A stretch of 64,000 nt of DNA from Streptomyces sp. DSM 110735 (GCF_016482685.1 NZ_JACYHF010000012.1:62001-126000), one strand, 5' to 3'. Shown: positions 51,487 through 61,083, counted from the first letter of the stretch. Notes: a model not told the origin generated them from the sequence alone. Program-made: numbers and translations.

Positions 51487-51660
51487 TTACGCCGCCTCGC
51501 GGTGGTCCGGGGTGTGCTCGGCCGGGTCCGGGGCGGGCGGCGGGGTGGAGACCGCTTTCGCCGCCGCGCACGAGGCCAGCAGGTCGCGCATGGACACCTG
51601 CGGGGTCACCGGGGCGAGCCCGGACCGCTCGGGCCGGACCGTGGGACGTGGAGCGGACAT
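51487..51660 (-). CDS. 57-aa protein behind a DtxR-like palindrome
   Basis: A small protein (58 codons with stop) with a Pro-rich tail ('STPPPAPDPAEHTPDHREA') and a helix 'VSMRDLLASCAAAKAVS' containing a single Cys. The start is supported by AGGAGG four to five bases before the ATG. A 22-bp palindrome (51688-51709) lies 28 bases upstream. I recognise no family; regulation by iron is the only functional hint. Confidence 0.6.
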   Translation of the reverse strand: MSAPRPTVRPERSGLAPVTPQVSMRDLLASCAAAKAVSTPPPAPDPAEHTPDHREAA

Positions 51661-51687
51661 GACGCCTCCTGAGCTGCGGGGGCGGGT

Positions 51688-51709
51688 GTGGTTAGGTATG
51701 CCTAACCAC
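51688..51709 (-). promoter_or_regulatory. Iron-box-like palindrome (DtxR/DmdR type)
   Basis: GTGGTTAGG-TATG-CCTAACCAC has 9-bp perfect arms. The core TTAGGTATGCCTAACC differs from the DtxR/IdeR consensus TTAGGTTAGCCTAACC at only two central positions. It lies just upstream of the 57-aa gene, so Fe(II)-DmdR1 repression is a reasonable prediction. Confidence 0.65.
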
Positions 51710-51824
51710 GGGCTGGATACCATGTGACCACGCCCGGTACGTCCCGCGCAATACGATCCCGACAGCATGTCGGGATATGGACGCGCACTCCCCCTCGCGG
51801 CGCCCTTCGGCACCCTCGGCGGGC

Positions 51825-52346
51825 TCAGCCCTCCAGCGCCCCCAGCGCCTCCAGGTCCGTCTCCGCCCACCGCTTGCCGAGCCCGGTGACCGTCACGTGC
51901 CGTACCTCGTCGGTGGTGTCCCCGGTCGCGCGGTGGATCAGGACCTCCAGGCGGTCGTCGGTCAGCTCCTCGACCTTGCCCTCGCCCCACTCCACGACGA
52001 TCACGGACTCGGGCAGCGACACGTCGAGGTCGAGGTCCTCCATCTCGTCGAGCCCGCCGGAGAGCCGGTAGGCGTCGACGTGGACCAGCGGCGGTCCGTC
52101 GACCAGGGAGGGGTGGACCCGCGCGATCACGAAGGTCGGCGAGGTGACCGCGCCGCGCACCCCGAGCCCCTCGCCGAGCCCCCGGGTCAGCGTCGTCTTG
52201 CCCGCGCCCAGCTCCCCGCTGAGCATCACGAGGTCGCCCGCGCGCAGCAGCCCGGCCAGGCGGAGTCCGAGCAGGCGCATCTGCTCGGGGGAGGTGACGG
52301 TGAGCCGGATCTCAGCCGGGCTGTGCGGTGCTGCTGCCTCTTCCAT
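51825..52346 (-). CDS. tsaE: t6A ATPase TsaE
   Basis: A 173-residue P-loop ATPase of the t6A complex: Walker A in 'LSGELGAGKTTLTRGLGEG', 'TSPTFVIARVH' and 'VIVVEWGEGKVEEL' match TsaE. Its start lies 35 bases inside the end of the upstream alpha/beta hydrolase gene, so translation is probably coupled. A TTG nine bases upstream is an alternative start. Confidence 0.93.
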   Translation of the reverse strand: MEEAAAPHSPAEIRLTVTSPEQMRLLGLRLAGLLRAGDLVMLSGELGAGKTTLTRGLGEGLGVRGAVTSPTFVIARVHPSLVDGPPLVHVDAYRLSGGLDEMEDLDLDVSLPESVIVVEWGEGKVEELTDDRLEVLIHRATGDTTDEVRHVTVTGLGKRWAETDLEALGALEG

Positions 52347-53565
52347 AACCGCCAACGGTAGCCCCTGCCGGTACCGCTCCCGCGCGGGTGAGCAGGTCCG
52401 CGAGCCGGTCGGTGACCACCTCCGGATGCTCCAGCATCACCAGATGCCCGGCGTCCGGCACGAGCACCAGCTCCGCCTCCGGCAGCAGGTCCGCTATCGC
52501 CTCGCTGTGCTCGCTCGGCGTCACCAGGTCGCGTACCCCGGCGAGCACGAGCACCGGCATGTCACGGAAGGCGGCCAGCGCCTCGGTCTTGTCGTGGTCG
52601 GTGAACGCCGGGTAGAACTCCGCGACCACGTCGATCGGGGTGGACTCGATCATCCGCTCCGCGAACCGCGCGATCGCCGGGTCGATGTCCCGCCCCGCGA
52701 ACGAGTACCGCTTGATCACCCCGGCGAACAGCTCGGCGGTGGCCCGGCGCCCCTTCTCCACCAGCTCCGCCTGCTGCCCGAGCGCCTTCAGCACGCCCGG
52801 CAGGACGCGGCGCACTGCGTTGACCCCGGCCAGCGGGAGACCGAAGTTGACCTCGCCGAGCCGTCCGGAGGAGGTGCCGACGAACGCGGTGGCGACGACG
52901 CGGTCCCGGATCAGCTCCGGGAACTGTGCGGCGAGCGCCATCACCGTCATGCCGCCCATGGAGTGGCCGACCAGCACGATCGGACCCTCGGGCACCGCCG
53001 CGTCGAGGACCGCCTTCAGATCGCTGCCGAGCTGGTCGATGGTGACGGGCACGCCGTCGCGGGTCTGGGCGACGCCCCGCCCGGAGCGGCCGTGGCTGCG
53101 CTGGTCCCAGTGGACGGTGCGCACGACACCGCGCAGCGCGGCCCGCTGGAAGTGCCAGGAGTCCTGGCCGAGGCAGTAGCCGTGGCAGAAGACGACGGTC
53201 ACGGGCGCGGGCGCCTTGCGGCCGAAGAGCCTGCGGCGGCGCGGGGAGACGTGCGGACCCGGGTCGGGCTCGATGTCGTCGACCTCGTAGTACAGCTCGG
53301 TGCCGTCGTCCGCGACCGCCTTGCCGGGGGTGCCGCGCAGGGTGCCGTAGGGACCTGCCGAGTCCAGGGCGAGCTGCGCCTTGCGGCGCATTCCGCGCCC
53401 GACCGTCATGCGCTCGATGGCCACTCCGGCGGCGGCGCCCGCGGCCAGGACGCCTATCGCGGCCCCGGCGAGACCCGTCGCCCGGCGCCAGCTCCCCGCC
53501 GCCTCCCCGGCGGCGGCGACCGCGGCGACGGCCTCGGCCACGCCCTCCGCACTGCTCTCGCTCAC
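52312..53565 (-). CDS. Alpha/beta hydrolase
   Basis: A 417-residue alpha/beta-fold hydrolase with an N-terminal hydrophobic segment (~residues 28-50) that could anchor it in the membrane. The nucleophile elbow is 'VLVGHSMGGMTVMALA', the oxyanion loop 'VVFCHGYCLGQDSWHF', and the acid/His residues lie in 'VLAGVRDLVTPSEHS' and 'VPDAGHLVMLEHPE'. GAGGAG lies six bases before the GTG start. It sits between alr and tsaE in the same direction, a conserved actinobacterial position. Substrate unknown. Confidence 0.88.
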   Translation of the reverse strand: MSESSAEGVAEAVAAVAAAGEAAGSWRRATGLAGAAIGVLAAGAAAGVAIERMTVGRGMRRKAQLALDSAGPYGTLRGTPGKAVADDGTELYYEVDDIEPDPGPHVSPRRRRLFGRKAPAPVTVVFCHGYCLGQDSWHFQRAALRGVVRTVHWDQRSHGRSGRGVAQTRDGVPVTIDQLGSDLKAVLDAAVPEGPIVLVGHSMGGMTVMALAAQFPELIRDRVVATAFVGTSSGRLGEVNFGLPLAGVNAVRRVLPGVLKALGQQAELVEKGRRATAELFAGVIKRYSFAGRDIDPAIARFAERMIESTPIDVVAEFYPAFTDHDKTEALAAFRDMPVLVLAGVRDLVTPSEHSEAIADLLPEAELVLVPDAGHLVMLEHPEVVTDRLADLLTRAGAVPAGATVGGYGRGSSTAQPG

Positions 53566-53687
53566 GTACCGCTCCTCCTCGCCGTACCGCCGTGCTCAGA
53601 TCTTCGCCGTACTCATGTTCGTAGAGAACGGGGACATGACTCACCCAGGGGGCTTGAGGGACTCAACTGCCCGGCCCGGCGGGGTGG

Positions 53688-54854
53688 TTACCCCTTTTCT
53701 TCCCCGTTCAGGTGCACGCGGGGCACCCGGGCGCCGATGCGGGTGACGATCTCGTACGCGATCGTCCCGCACGCCTGTGCCCAGTCCTCGGCGGTGGGCT
53801 CGCCCGCGTCGCCGGGACCGAAGAGGACCGCGTCCGTGCCCGCCGGGGGCTCGTCGCCCCCGAGGTCGACCACGAACTGGTCCATCGCGACCCGCCCGGC
53901 GACCGTGCGCCACTTGCCGTCGATCAGCACGGGTCCGGTGCCCGAGGCGTGCCGGGGGATGCCGTCCGCGTAGCCGACCGGGACGAGACCGAGGGTCGTC
54001 TCGCCGGGGGTGGTGTAGTGGTGGCCGTAGCTGATGCCGTGGCCGCCGGGCACCCGCTTGACCAGGGCGAGGGAGGCGCGCAGCGTCATCACCGGGCGCA
54101 GTCCGAAGTCCGCCGGGGTGCCCAGTTCGGGGCTGGGCGAGACGCCGTACATGGCGATGCCGGTGCGCACCAGGTCGAAGTGGGTCTCCGGAAGGGTCAG
54201 CGTGGCCGGGGAGTTGGCGATGTGCCGCACCTCCGGGCGCAGCCCCTGCTCCTCGGCGTAGGCGGTCATCTCGCGGAAGCGGTCGAGCTGGGCGGTGATG
54301 GAGGGGTGGCCCGGCTCGTCGGCGCACGCGAAGTGGGACCAGAGACCGGTGACCTTGATCAGCCCGTCCGCCTCCGCCTTCAGCGCCTCGGCGACCAGCT
54401 CGGGCCAGTCGCCGGGCTGACAGCCGTTGCGCCCGAGCCCGGTGTCCGCCTTGAGCTGCACGCGTGCCGTACGCCCCGCCGCGCGGGCGGCTCCGGTGAC
54501 CTCGCGCAGCGCCCACATGCCGCTGACGGACACGTCGAGGTCGGCGTCGATCGCCTCGCGCCAGGGACCGCCGGGCACCCAGAGCCAGCACATGATCCGG
54601 CCCGGCAGCCCGGCCGCGCGCAGCGCGAGTGCCTCCTCGGGCGTGGCGGTGCCCAGCCAGGTCGCCCCGGCCGCGAGGGCGGCGCGGGCGCAGGGCACCG
54701 CGCCGTGGCCGTAGGCGTCCGACTTGACGACGGCCATCAGGGCCGCGCCGGTCAACCGGGCGCGCAACGCCCGTACGTTGGCGCGCAGGGCACCCAGATC
54801 GATCTCGGCGCGGGCGCGCAGGGGCGCCGTCGGCACTGCTGCTGTCTCGTTCAT
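53688..54854 (-). CDS. alr: Alanine racemase
   Basis: A 388-residue PLP enzyme interconverting L- and D-alanine for peptidoglycan. PLP Lys44 in 'MAVVKSDAYGHGAVP' and the opposite catalytic Tyr in 'GHGISYGHHYTTPGE' are present, with 'NSPATLTLPETHFDLVRTGI' and 'RVAMDQFVVDLGG' as expected. It is followed by the alpha/beta hydrolase and preceded by the nnr gene. Confidence 0.97.
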   Translation of the reverse strand: MNETAAVPTAPLRARAEIDLGALRANVRALRARLTGAALMAVVKSDAYGHGAVPCARAALAAGATWLGTATPEEALALRAAGLPGRIMCWLWVPGGPWREAIDADLDVSVSGMWALREVTGAARAAGRTARVQLKADTGLGRNGCQPGDWPELVAEALKAEADGLIKVTGLWSHFACADEPGHPSITAQLDRFREMTAYAEEQGLRPEVRHIANSPATLTLPETHFDLVRTGIAMYGVSPSPELGTPADFGLRPVMTLRASLALVKRVPGGHGISYGHHYTTPGETTLGLVPVGYADGIPRHASGTGPVLIDGKWRTVAGRVAMDQFVVDLGGDEPPAGTDAVLFGPGDAGEPTAEDWAQACGTIAYEIVTRIGARVPRVHLNGEEKG

Positions 54855-54977
54855 GGCGCCCCCAGTCTCTCAGAGGCCCCGCCCGGCCCCCGGAAGCACT
54901 CCTCGGCGGTCCTTTGCCGGGTGCCCGGTCCACCGGTCCGGCACGCGTTCCCGGTGGCTCCTGTGCCACGCCGGGGC

Positions 54978-56426
54978 TCAGTCCCAGTCCAGCTCCCGGT
55001 GTACGTCCCGCCACGCGTCCGGCAGCCGGTCGGAGATGTCCAGGGCGGCGATCGGGGCGCCCCGGGAGGCGAACCGCCCGGCCAGACCGTGCAGATAGGC
55101 GCCCACGCTGCCCGCGTCCAGCGGGGTCAGCCCGGAGGCGAGCAGCGAGCCGGTGAGTCCGGAGAGCACGTCGCCGCTGCCCGCGGTGGCGAGCCAGGCG
55201 GTGCCGGTGGGGTTGACCCGGACCGGACCGCCGTCGGGGGCGGCGATCAGCGTGGTGGAGCCCTTCAGCAGGACCGTCGCCCGGTAGACCGCCGCCAGCT
55301 CGCGCACCGAGGCGAGCCGGGTCGCCTCCACCTCCTCGCGCCGTACGCCGAGCAGGGCTGCCGCCTCGCCCGCGTGAGGGGTCATCAGGGTCGGTGCGCT
55401 GCGCCCGCGCACGGTGTCGCGGTCGGCGAGCCGGAGCCCGTCGGCGTCGAGCAGGACCGGTACGTCCGCGCCGAGGACCTTGGCGACGGTGGCCGCGTCG
55501 TCCCCGGCGCCGGGTCCGACCACCCACGCCTGCACGCGCCCCGCGTGGTCGGGTCCCTGGTCGGAGACGAGCGTCTCGGGGAACCGGGCGATCACCGCGT
55601 CCCCGGCGGGACCGACGTACCGCACCGCCCCCGCGCCCCCGCGCAGCGCGCCCGAGACGGCGAGCACCGCCGCGCCGGGATAGCGCGCCGACCCCGCGGC
55701 GACGCCGAGCACCCCGCGCCGGTACTTGTCGCTCTCCGCCGAGGGCACCGGCAGCAGCCGGGCCACGTCCGCGTGCTGGAGCGCCTCCACGGCAGGGTCG
55801 GGCGGCAGTTCGAGCCCGATCTCGACGAGGCGGACCGCACCGGCGTACTCGCGCCCGGGGTCGATCAGCAGCCCCGGCTTGTACGCCCCGAAGGTGACCG
55901 TCAGATCCGCGCACACCGCCGCCCCGCGCACCTCGCCGGTGTCCGCGTCCACCCCGCTGGGCAGGTCCACGGCGACGATCCCGGCCCGCGAGCGCGCGGC
56001 GGCGTCCACCAGCCGCTCGGCGTCGGGGCGCAGCCCGCCCTTGCCGCCGATGCCGACGATGCCGTCCAGGACGAGATCCGCCCGCTCGACGGCCGCGACG
56101 GCGTCCTCGGGAGCCGTGACGACCGTGCCGCCCGCGTGGCGCAGCGCCCGCAGTCCGCCCGCGTGCGCCCGCTCGGGTGAGAGGAGGGCGGCGGTGACGC
56201 CCGCGCCGCGCCGCGCGAGTCTGGCACCGGCGTACAGCGCGTCGCCGCCGTTGTCGCCGCTGCCGACCAGCAGCACCACCCGGCTGCCGTGCACCCGCCC
56301 CAGGAACTCCGCCGAGGCGGCGGCGAGCCCCGCCGCCGCCCGCTGCATGAGCGCGCCCTCCGGCAGCCGTGCCATCAGGGCCCGCTCGGCCGCCCGTACC
56401 GTCTCCACGCTGTACGCCGTACGCAT
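54978..56426 (-). CDS. nnr: Bifunctional NAD(P)HX repair enzyme
   Basis: A 482-residue fusion of an N-terminal NAD(P)HX epimerase (YjeF_N, ~residues 1-215: 'VVLLVGSGDNGGDALYAGAR', 'IVAVDLPSGVDADTGEV') and a C-terminal ADP-dependent dehydratase (~230-482: 'VVGPGAGDDAATV', 'LMTPHAGEAAALLG', 'TAWLATAGSGDVLSGLTGSL'). It repairs hydrated NAD(P)H. The gene lies 46 bases after acpS. Confidence 0.95.
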   Translation of the reverse strand: MRTAYSVETVRAAERALMARLPEGALMQRAAAGLAAASAEFLGRVHGSRVVLLVGSGDNGGDALYAGARLARRGAGVTAALLSPERAHAGGLRALRHAGGTVVTAPEDAVAAVERADLVLDGIVGIGGKGGLRPDAERLVDAAARSRAGIVAVDLPSGVDADTGEVRGAAVCADLTVTFGAYKPGLLIDPGREYAGAVRLVEIGLELPPDPAVEALQHADVARLLPVPSAESDKYRRGVLGVAAGSARYPGAAVLAVSGALRGGAGAVRYVGPAGDAVIARFPETLVSDQGPDHAGRVQAWVVGPGAGDDAATVAKVLGADVPVLLDADGLRLADRDTVRGRSAPTLMTPHAGEAAALLGVRREEVEATRLASVRELAAVYRATVLLKGSTTLIAAPDGGPVRVNPTGTAWLATAGSGDVLSGLTGSLLASGLTPLDAGSVGAYLHGLAGRFASRGAPIAALDISDRLPDAWRDVHRELDWD

Positions 56427-56472
56427 GTCTTCGAGTCTGCCCCGCGAGCGCGGACCCGCGCACCCGGATGGA

Positions 56473-56844
56473 TCAGTTCTCGGCGATCACCACGGCGGAG
56501 GCGACGCCCGCGTCGTGGCTGAGGGAGATGTGCCAGGACCTGACGCCCAGCTCGGCCGCGCGGGCGGCCACCGTGCCCTTGACCCGCAGCCGGGGCTGCC
56601 CGCTGTCCTCGACGTACACCTCGGCGTCCACCCAGAGCAGCCCGGACGGCGCGCCCAGCGCCTTGGCGAGCGCCTCCTTGGCAGCGAAGCGCGCCGCCAG
56701 GGAGGCGATCCCGCGCCGCTCACCGCCCGGCAGCAGCAACTCCCCCGCCACGAACAGCCGGTCGGCAAGCCCTGGCGTGCGCTCCAGTGCCGCCCGGAAC
56801 CGCTCGATCTCGGCCACATCGATCCCGACCCCGACAATGCCCAT
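56473..56844 (-). CDS. acpS: Holo-ACP synthase
   Basis: A 123-residue AcpS that transfers phosphopantetheine from CoA to acyl carrier proteins. 'GIVGVGIDVAEIERFRAALE' and 'ARFAAKEALAKALGAPSGL' carry the Mg/CoA ligands, and 'WHISLSHDAGVASAVVIAEN' closes the fold. It lies 30 bases downstream of glmS in an apparent glmS-acpS-nnr operon. Confidence 0.95.
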   Translation of the reverse strand: MGIVGVGIDVAEIERFRAALERTPGLADRLFVAGELLLPGGERRGIASLAARFAAKEALAKALGAPSGLLWVDAEVYVEDSGQPRLRVKGTVAARAAELGVRSWHISLSHDAGVASAVVIAEN

Positions 56845-56874
56845 GCGAGGAGCCTAAGGGGCGTCGGCACCGGG

Positions 56875-58722
56875 CTATTCCACCGTCACCGACTTGGCGA
56901 GGTTGCGCGGCTGGTCGACCTCGTTGCCGCGGGCGGCGGCCAGTTCGCAGGCGAAGACCTGGAGCGGGACCGTGGCGACCAGGGGCTGGAGCAGGGTGGG
57001 CGTGGCGGGAATGCGGATGAGGTGGTCGGCGTACGGAGTGACCGTGTCGTCGTCCTCGTCGGCGATGACGATGGTGCGGGCGCCCCGGGCGCGGATCTCC
57101 TGGATGTTGGAGACGATCTTGTCGTGCAGGACGGAACGACCGCGCGGCGAGGGCACGACCACGACGACCGGGAGGTCCTTCTCGATCAGCGCGATCGGAC
57201 CGTGCTTCAGCTCGCCCGCCGCGAAGCCCTCGGCGTGCATGTAGGCGAGTTCCTTGAGCTTGAGGGCGCCTTCGAGGGCGACCGGGTAGCCCACGTGCCG
57301 GCCGAGGAAGAGCACCGTGTCGTGCCCCGCCAGGGAGCGGGCCAGCTCGCGCACCGGCTCCATGGTCTCCAGGACGCGCTCGACCTCGCCGGAGATCCGG
57401 GACAGGTCGCGCACGACGGCACGGATCTCGTCGCCCCACTTGGTGCCGCGCACCTGGCCCAGATAGAGGGCGACGAGGTAGCAGGCGACCAACTGGGTCA
57501 GGAACGCCTTGGTGGAGGCGACGGCGACCTCGGGTCCCGCGTGCGTGTAGAGCACCGCGTCGGACTCGCGCGGGATCGTGGAGCCGTTGGTGTTGCAGAT
57601 GGCGAGCACCTTGGAGCCCTGCTCGCGGGCGTGCCTGAGCGCCATCAGCGTGTCCATGGTCTCGCCGGACTGGGAGATCGCGATGACCAGGGAGCGTCCG
57701 TCCAGGATCGGGTCGCGGTAGCGGAACTCGCTCGCCAGCTCGACCTCGCAGGGGATGCGGGTCCAGTGCTCGATGGCGTACTTGGCGATCAGCCCCGCGT
57801 GGAAGGCCGTACCGCAGGCGACGATGACGACCTTGTCCACCTCGCGCAGCTCCGCCGCGCCGATGCGCACCTCGTCCAGGGTGAGCGAGCCGGAGGGGTC
57901 GACACGCCCGAGGAGGGTGTCCGCGACCGCCTTCGGCTGCTCGGCGATCTCCTTGAGCATGAAGTAGTCGTAGCCGCCCTTCTCGGCGGCCGAGGCGTCC
58001 CAGTCGACGTGGAAGGCGCGGACCTCGGCAGGGGAGCCGTCGAACCCGGTCACCGTGACGCCCTCGCGGCGCAGCTCGACGACCTGGTCCTGGCCCAGCT
58101 CCAGCGCGTCCCGGGTGTGCGCGATGAACGCGGCGACGTCGGAGGCGAGGAACGCCTCGCCCTCGCCGACGCCCACCACCAGCGGGGAGTTGCGGCGCGC
58201 GCCGACGACCACGTCCGGGGCGTCCGCGTGCACGGCGACCAGCGTGAAGGCGCCCTCCAGACGGCGGCACACCAGCCGCATCGCCTCCGCGAGGTCCGCC
58301 GTCGCGGAGTACTCCTCGGTCAGCAGGTGCGCGACGACCTCGGTGTCGGTCTCGGAGGTCAGCTCGTGCCCGCGCTCGGCGAGTTCGGCGCGCAGCACCG
58401 CGAAGTTCTCGATGATGCCGTTGTGCACGACGGCGACCCGGCCCGCGTTGTCCAGGTGCGGGTGGGCGTTGGCGTCCGTCGGACCGCCGTGCGTGGCCCA
58501 GCGGGTGTGCCCGATGCCGGTCGTCCCGGCGGGCAACGGCCGCTCCCCCAGCTCCTTCTCCAGGTTGACCAGCTTCCCGGCCCGCTTGGCCGACGCCAGT
58601 CCCCCGTCCGCGAGCACCGCGACACCGGCGGAGTCGTACCCCCGGTACTCCAGCCGCTTCAGCCCCGCCATCACGACTTCGAGCGCCGACCGCGCTCCCA
58701 CGTATCCCACGATTCCGCACAT
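56875..58722 (-). CDS. glmS: Glucosamine-6-phosphate synthase
   Basis: A 615-residue glutamine:fructose-6-phosphate aminotransferase, the first committed step of amino-sugar and UDP-GlcNAc synthesis. The N-terminal nucleophile Cys2 ('MCGIVGYVGARSALE') and glutaminase motifs ('GHTRWATHGGPTDANAHPH', 'HNGIIENFAVLR') are followed by two SIS domains ('ACGTAFHAGLIAKYAIEHW', 'QSGETMDTLMALRHAREQG') and the C-terminal 'NLAKSVTVE'. Confidence 0.97.
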   Translation of the reverse strand: MCGIVGYVGARSALEVVMAGLKRLEYRGYDSAGVAVLADGGLASAKRAGKLVNLEKELGERPLPAGTTGIGHTRWATHGGPTDANAHPHLDNAGRVAVVHNGIIENFAVLRAELAERGHELTSETDTEVVAHLLTEEYSATADLAEAMRLVCRRLEGAFTLVAVHADAPDVVVGARRNSPLVVGVGEGEAFLASDVAAFIAHTRDALELGQDQVVELRREGVTVTGFDGSPAEVRAFHVDWDASAAEKGGYDYFMLKEIAEQPKAVADTLLGRVDPSGSLTLDEVRIGAAELREVDKVVIVACGTAFHAGLIAKYAIEHWTRIPCEVELASEFRYRDPILDGRSLVIAISQSGETMDTLMALRHAREQGSKVLAICNTNGSTIPRESDAVLYTHAGPEVAVASTKAFLTQLVACYLVALYLGQVRGTKWGDEIRAVVRDLSRISGEVERVLETMEPVRELARSLAGHDTVLFLGRHVGYPVALEGALKLKELAYMHAEGFAAGELKHGPIALIEKDLPVVVVVPSPRGRSVLHDKIVSNIQEIRARGARTIVIADEDDDTVTPYADHLIRIPATPTLLQPLVATVPLQVFACELAAARGNEVDQPRNLAKSVTVE

Positions 58723-59126
58723 GCGCGGCAGCCTACGGTCAATCCCGGCCCCAAAAGAGGCGCCGCGTGCCCGATTTCGGAAATTCCCACGGGGGTACGC
58801 ACCCCTGTGCGGGGCACTTGACCGACCCCCTCACCCCCAAGTCCCCCCAAACCGGGCATGCTTGATCCCGCCTCAGAGACCACCCCGAAATCACCCCGAA
58901 CCGGCACATGACACACCCACCCCACCGGCCCTCGCGATGCTGAAAAGCGGCTTCCCGCAACTCCTGGCCCGAGCGCCCACCGGGAGCGGGGCGCCCGCAC
59001 TCCGGGACCGGCATCGCCTCACTGCGGCCCTGCTCGGGGCGCAGCCCCTGTGAGCCGCCGAGGGCGAGCGCCCAGCGTGACGTACCCCACCCCGCGCCTC
59101 CGTTCAAACTCCGTTAACAATGGAAT
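58723..59126. other. Divergent promoter region glmS/coaA
   Basis: About 400 bases without a credible gene. Both flanking genes start outward from here, so their promoters must lie inside. TAACAA at 59115-59120, seven bases before the coaA GTG, suggests a leaderless coaA transcript. I see no ribozyme consensus of the glmS type and no long repeat. Confidence 0.5.
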
Positions 59127-60116
59127 GTGATCTCACCGGTCTCCGAGTTCCAGAGGAGCGCCCACCGGCACCGCCCGGAGGCGACTCCCTACGTCGACCT
59201 CACCCGTGCCGAATGGAGCGCGCTGCGCCACAAGACGCCGTTGCCGCTCACCGCCGAGGAGGTGGAGAAGCTGCGCGGGCTCGGCGATGTGATCGACCTC
59301 GACGAGGTGCGGGACATCTATCTGCCGCTCTCCCGCCTGCTGAACCTCTACGTCGGCGCCACCGACAGCCTCAGAAGCGCGCTGAACACCTTCCTCGGCG
59401 AGAAGGGCTCCCAGTCGGGCACGCCGTTCGTGATCGGCGTCGCGGGCTCCGTCGCAGTCGGCAAGTCCACCGTGGCCCGCCTGCTCCAGGCGCTGCTGTC
59501 CCGCTGGCCCGAGCACCCCCGCGTCGAGCTGGTCACCACCGACGGCTTCCTGCTGCCCACCAAGGAGCTCCAGGCGCGCGGTCTGATGTCCAGGAAGGGC
59601 TTCCCGGAGTCGTACGACCGCCGCGCGCTCACCCGCTTCGTCGCCGACATCAAGGCGGGCAAGGACGAGGTGACCGCCCCCGTCTACTCCCACCTGATCT
59701 ACGACATCGTCCCCGGCGAGAAGCTCACCGTGCGCCGCCCGGACATCCTGATCGTGGAGGGTCTGAACGTCCTCCAGCCCGCCCTGCCCGGCAAGGACGG
59801 CCGCACCCGCGTCGGTCTCGCGGACTACTTCGACTTCAGCGTGTACGTCGACGCGAGCGCCGAGGACATCGAGCGCTGGTACCTCAACCGCTTCAAGAAG
59901 CTGCGCCAGACCGCCTTCCAGGACCCGGACTCCTACTTCCGCAAGTACACCCAGGTCTCCGAGGAGGAGGCACTGGACTACGCCCGCGGACTGTGGCGCA
60001 CGATCAACAAGCCCAACCTGACCGAGAACATCGCCCCCACCCGCGGCCGCGCCGGTCTCGTCCTGCGCAAGGGACCCGACCACACGGTCCAGCGCCTGCG
60101 CCTGCGCAAGCTGTAG
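59127..60116 (+). CDS. coaA: Pantothenate kinase, type I
   Basis: A 329-residue CoaA phosphorylating pantothenate, the first step of CoA synthesis. P-loop 'VIGVAGSVAVGKSTVARLLQ', 'TTDGFLLPTKELQARGL' and 'ILIVEGLNVLQ' are family hallmarks; the C terminus matches type I enzymes. It opens with GTG at 59127 immediately after a -10-like TAACAA, so no ribosome binding site is expected. Confidence 0.96.
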   Translation: MISPVSEFQRSAHRHRPEATPYVDLTRAEWSALRHKTPLPLTAEEVEKLRGLGDVIDLDEVRDIYLPLSRLLNLYVGATDSLRSALNTFLGEKGSQSGTPFVIGVAGSVAVGKSTVARLLQALLSRWPEHPRVELVTTDGFLLPTKELQARGLMSRKGFPESYDRRALTRFVADIKAGKDEVTAPVYSHLIYDIVPGEKLTVRRPDILIVEGLNVLQPALPGKDGRTRVGLADYFDFSVYVDASAEDIERWYLNRFKKLRQTAFQDPDSYFRKYTQVSEEEALDYARGLWRTINKPNLTENIAPTRGRAGLVLRKGPDHTVQRLRLRKL

Positions 60117-60138
60117 CGCCTCCGGTTGGATGGGCGCC

Positions 60139-61083
60139 ATGCTGCATCTGCGCCTGATCGTCCCGCCCGACCGCTCGGACGACGCCGTACGCCTGATCGA
60201 GGACACCGTCGGCACCACCCACCTGGTGGTGCTGCCGGGCGCCGCCCGGAACCCGGTCGGGGACGTGGTGATGTGCGACGTCGCGCGGGAGGCGGGCGAC
60301 GCCCTGCTCTCCGGGCTCCAGCGGCTCGGCGTCGACCGCGACGGCTCCATCGCCGTGGAGGACATCGACCTGTCGCTGTCCCACCGCGCCGCCCGGGCGG
60401 AGGAGGAGGCGCCCGGCGAGGCGGCGGACGCCGTGCTGTGGGAGCACCTGGTCGAGGAGACCCACGAGGAGTCCACCCTCTCGGTGACCTACGTCGCGTT
60501 CCTCGCCATCGCCACGATGATCGCCGCCTGCGGTGTCGTCCTGGACAACGCGGTGCTGATCGTGGGCGCGATGGCGGTGGGTCCGGAGTTCGGACCGCTG
60601 GCGGGCATCAGCACCGCCGTGGTCCGGCGCAGACCCCGGCTCGCGGCGCGCTCGCTGATCGCCCTGCTGGTCGGCTTCGCCGCCGCGATGGCGCTGACGG
60701 CCGGTTTCGCCGTCCTGATGGACGCGGCCGGGCTGTTCAGCGAGGCGCGACTGGAGGGCGAGCGCCCCAACACCGCGTTCGTCTACGCGCCGGACGCGTT
60801 CTCGTTCGTGGTCGCGCTGCTCGCGGGCGCCGCCGGAACCCTCTCGCTGACCTCGGCCAAGTCCGGCGCCCTGGTCGGCGTCGCCATCTCGGTGACGACC
60901 GTCCCGGCCGCCGCCAACGCCGCCGTCGCCCTCGCCTACGGCGACACCGGTCAGACCGTCGGTTCCAGCGAGCAGCTTCTGCTGAACCTGTTCGGCATCG
61001 TGCTGGCGGGCGTCCTGACCCTCCTGGCCCAGAAGTGGTTCTGGGCCAGGAAGGCGAAGGCGATTCAGCCCGGCGCCGGTTAG
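60139..61083 (+). CDS. DUF389 membrane protein
   Basis: A 314-residue DUF389 protein: a cytoplasmic N-terminal domain (~residues 1-110), then about six transmembrane helices starting with 'VTYVAFLAIATMIAACGVV' and 'LIVGAMAVGPEFGPLAG'. The family is widespread and uncharacterised. I took the ATG at 60139, where family members begin, rather than 60130. Its TAG stop overlaps the glmM stop on the other strand. Confidence 0.85.
   Translation: MLHLRLIVPPDRSDDAVRLIEDTVGTTHLVVLPGAARNPVGDVVMCDVAREAGDALLSGLQRLGVDRDGSIAVEDIDLSLSHRAARAEEEAPGEAADAVLWEHLVEETHEESTLSVTYVAFLAIATMIAACGVVLDNAVLIVGAMAVGPEFGPLAGISTAVVRRRPRLAARSLIALLVGFAAAMALTAGFAVLMDAAGLFSEARLEGERPNTAFVYAPDAFSFVVALLAGAAGTLSLTSAKSGALVGVAISVTTVPAAANAAVALAYGDTGQTVGSSEQLLLNLFGIVLAGVLTLLAQKWFWARKAKAIQPGAG

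Noticed and set aside
55726..58821. 1031-codon open frame on the plus strand
   Set aside because: Antisense shadow across nnr, acpS and glmS, all of which are unmistakable on the minus strand.
58723..59126. glmS ribozyme
   Set aside because: No conserved core pattern; such ribozymes are typical of Firmicutes, and the interval mainly holds divergent promoters.
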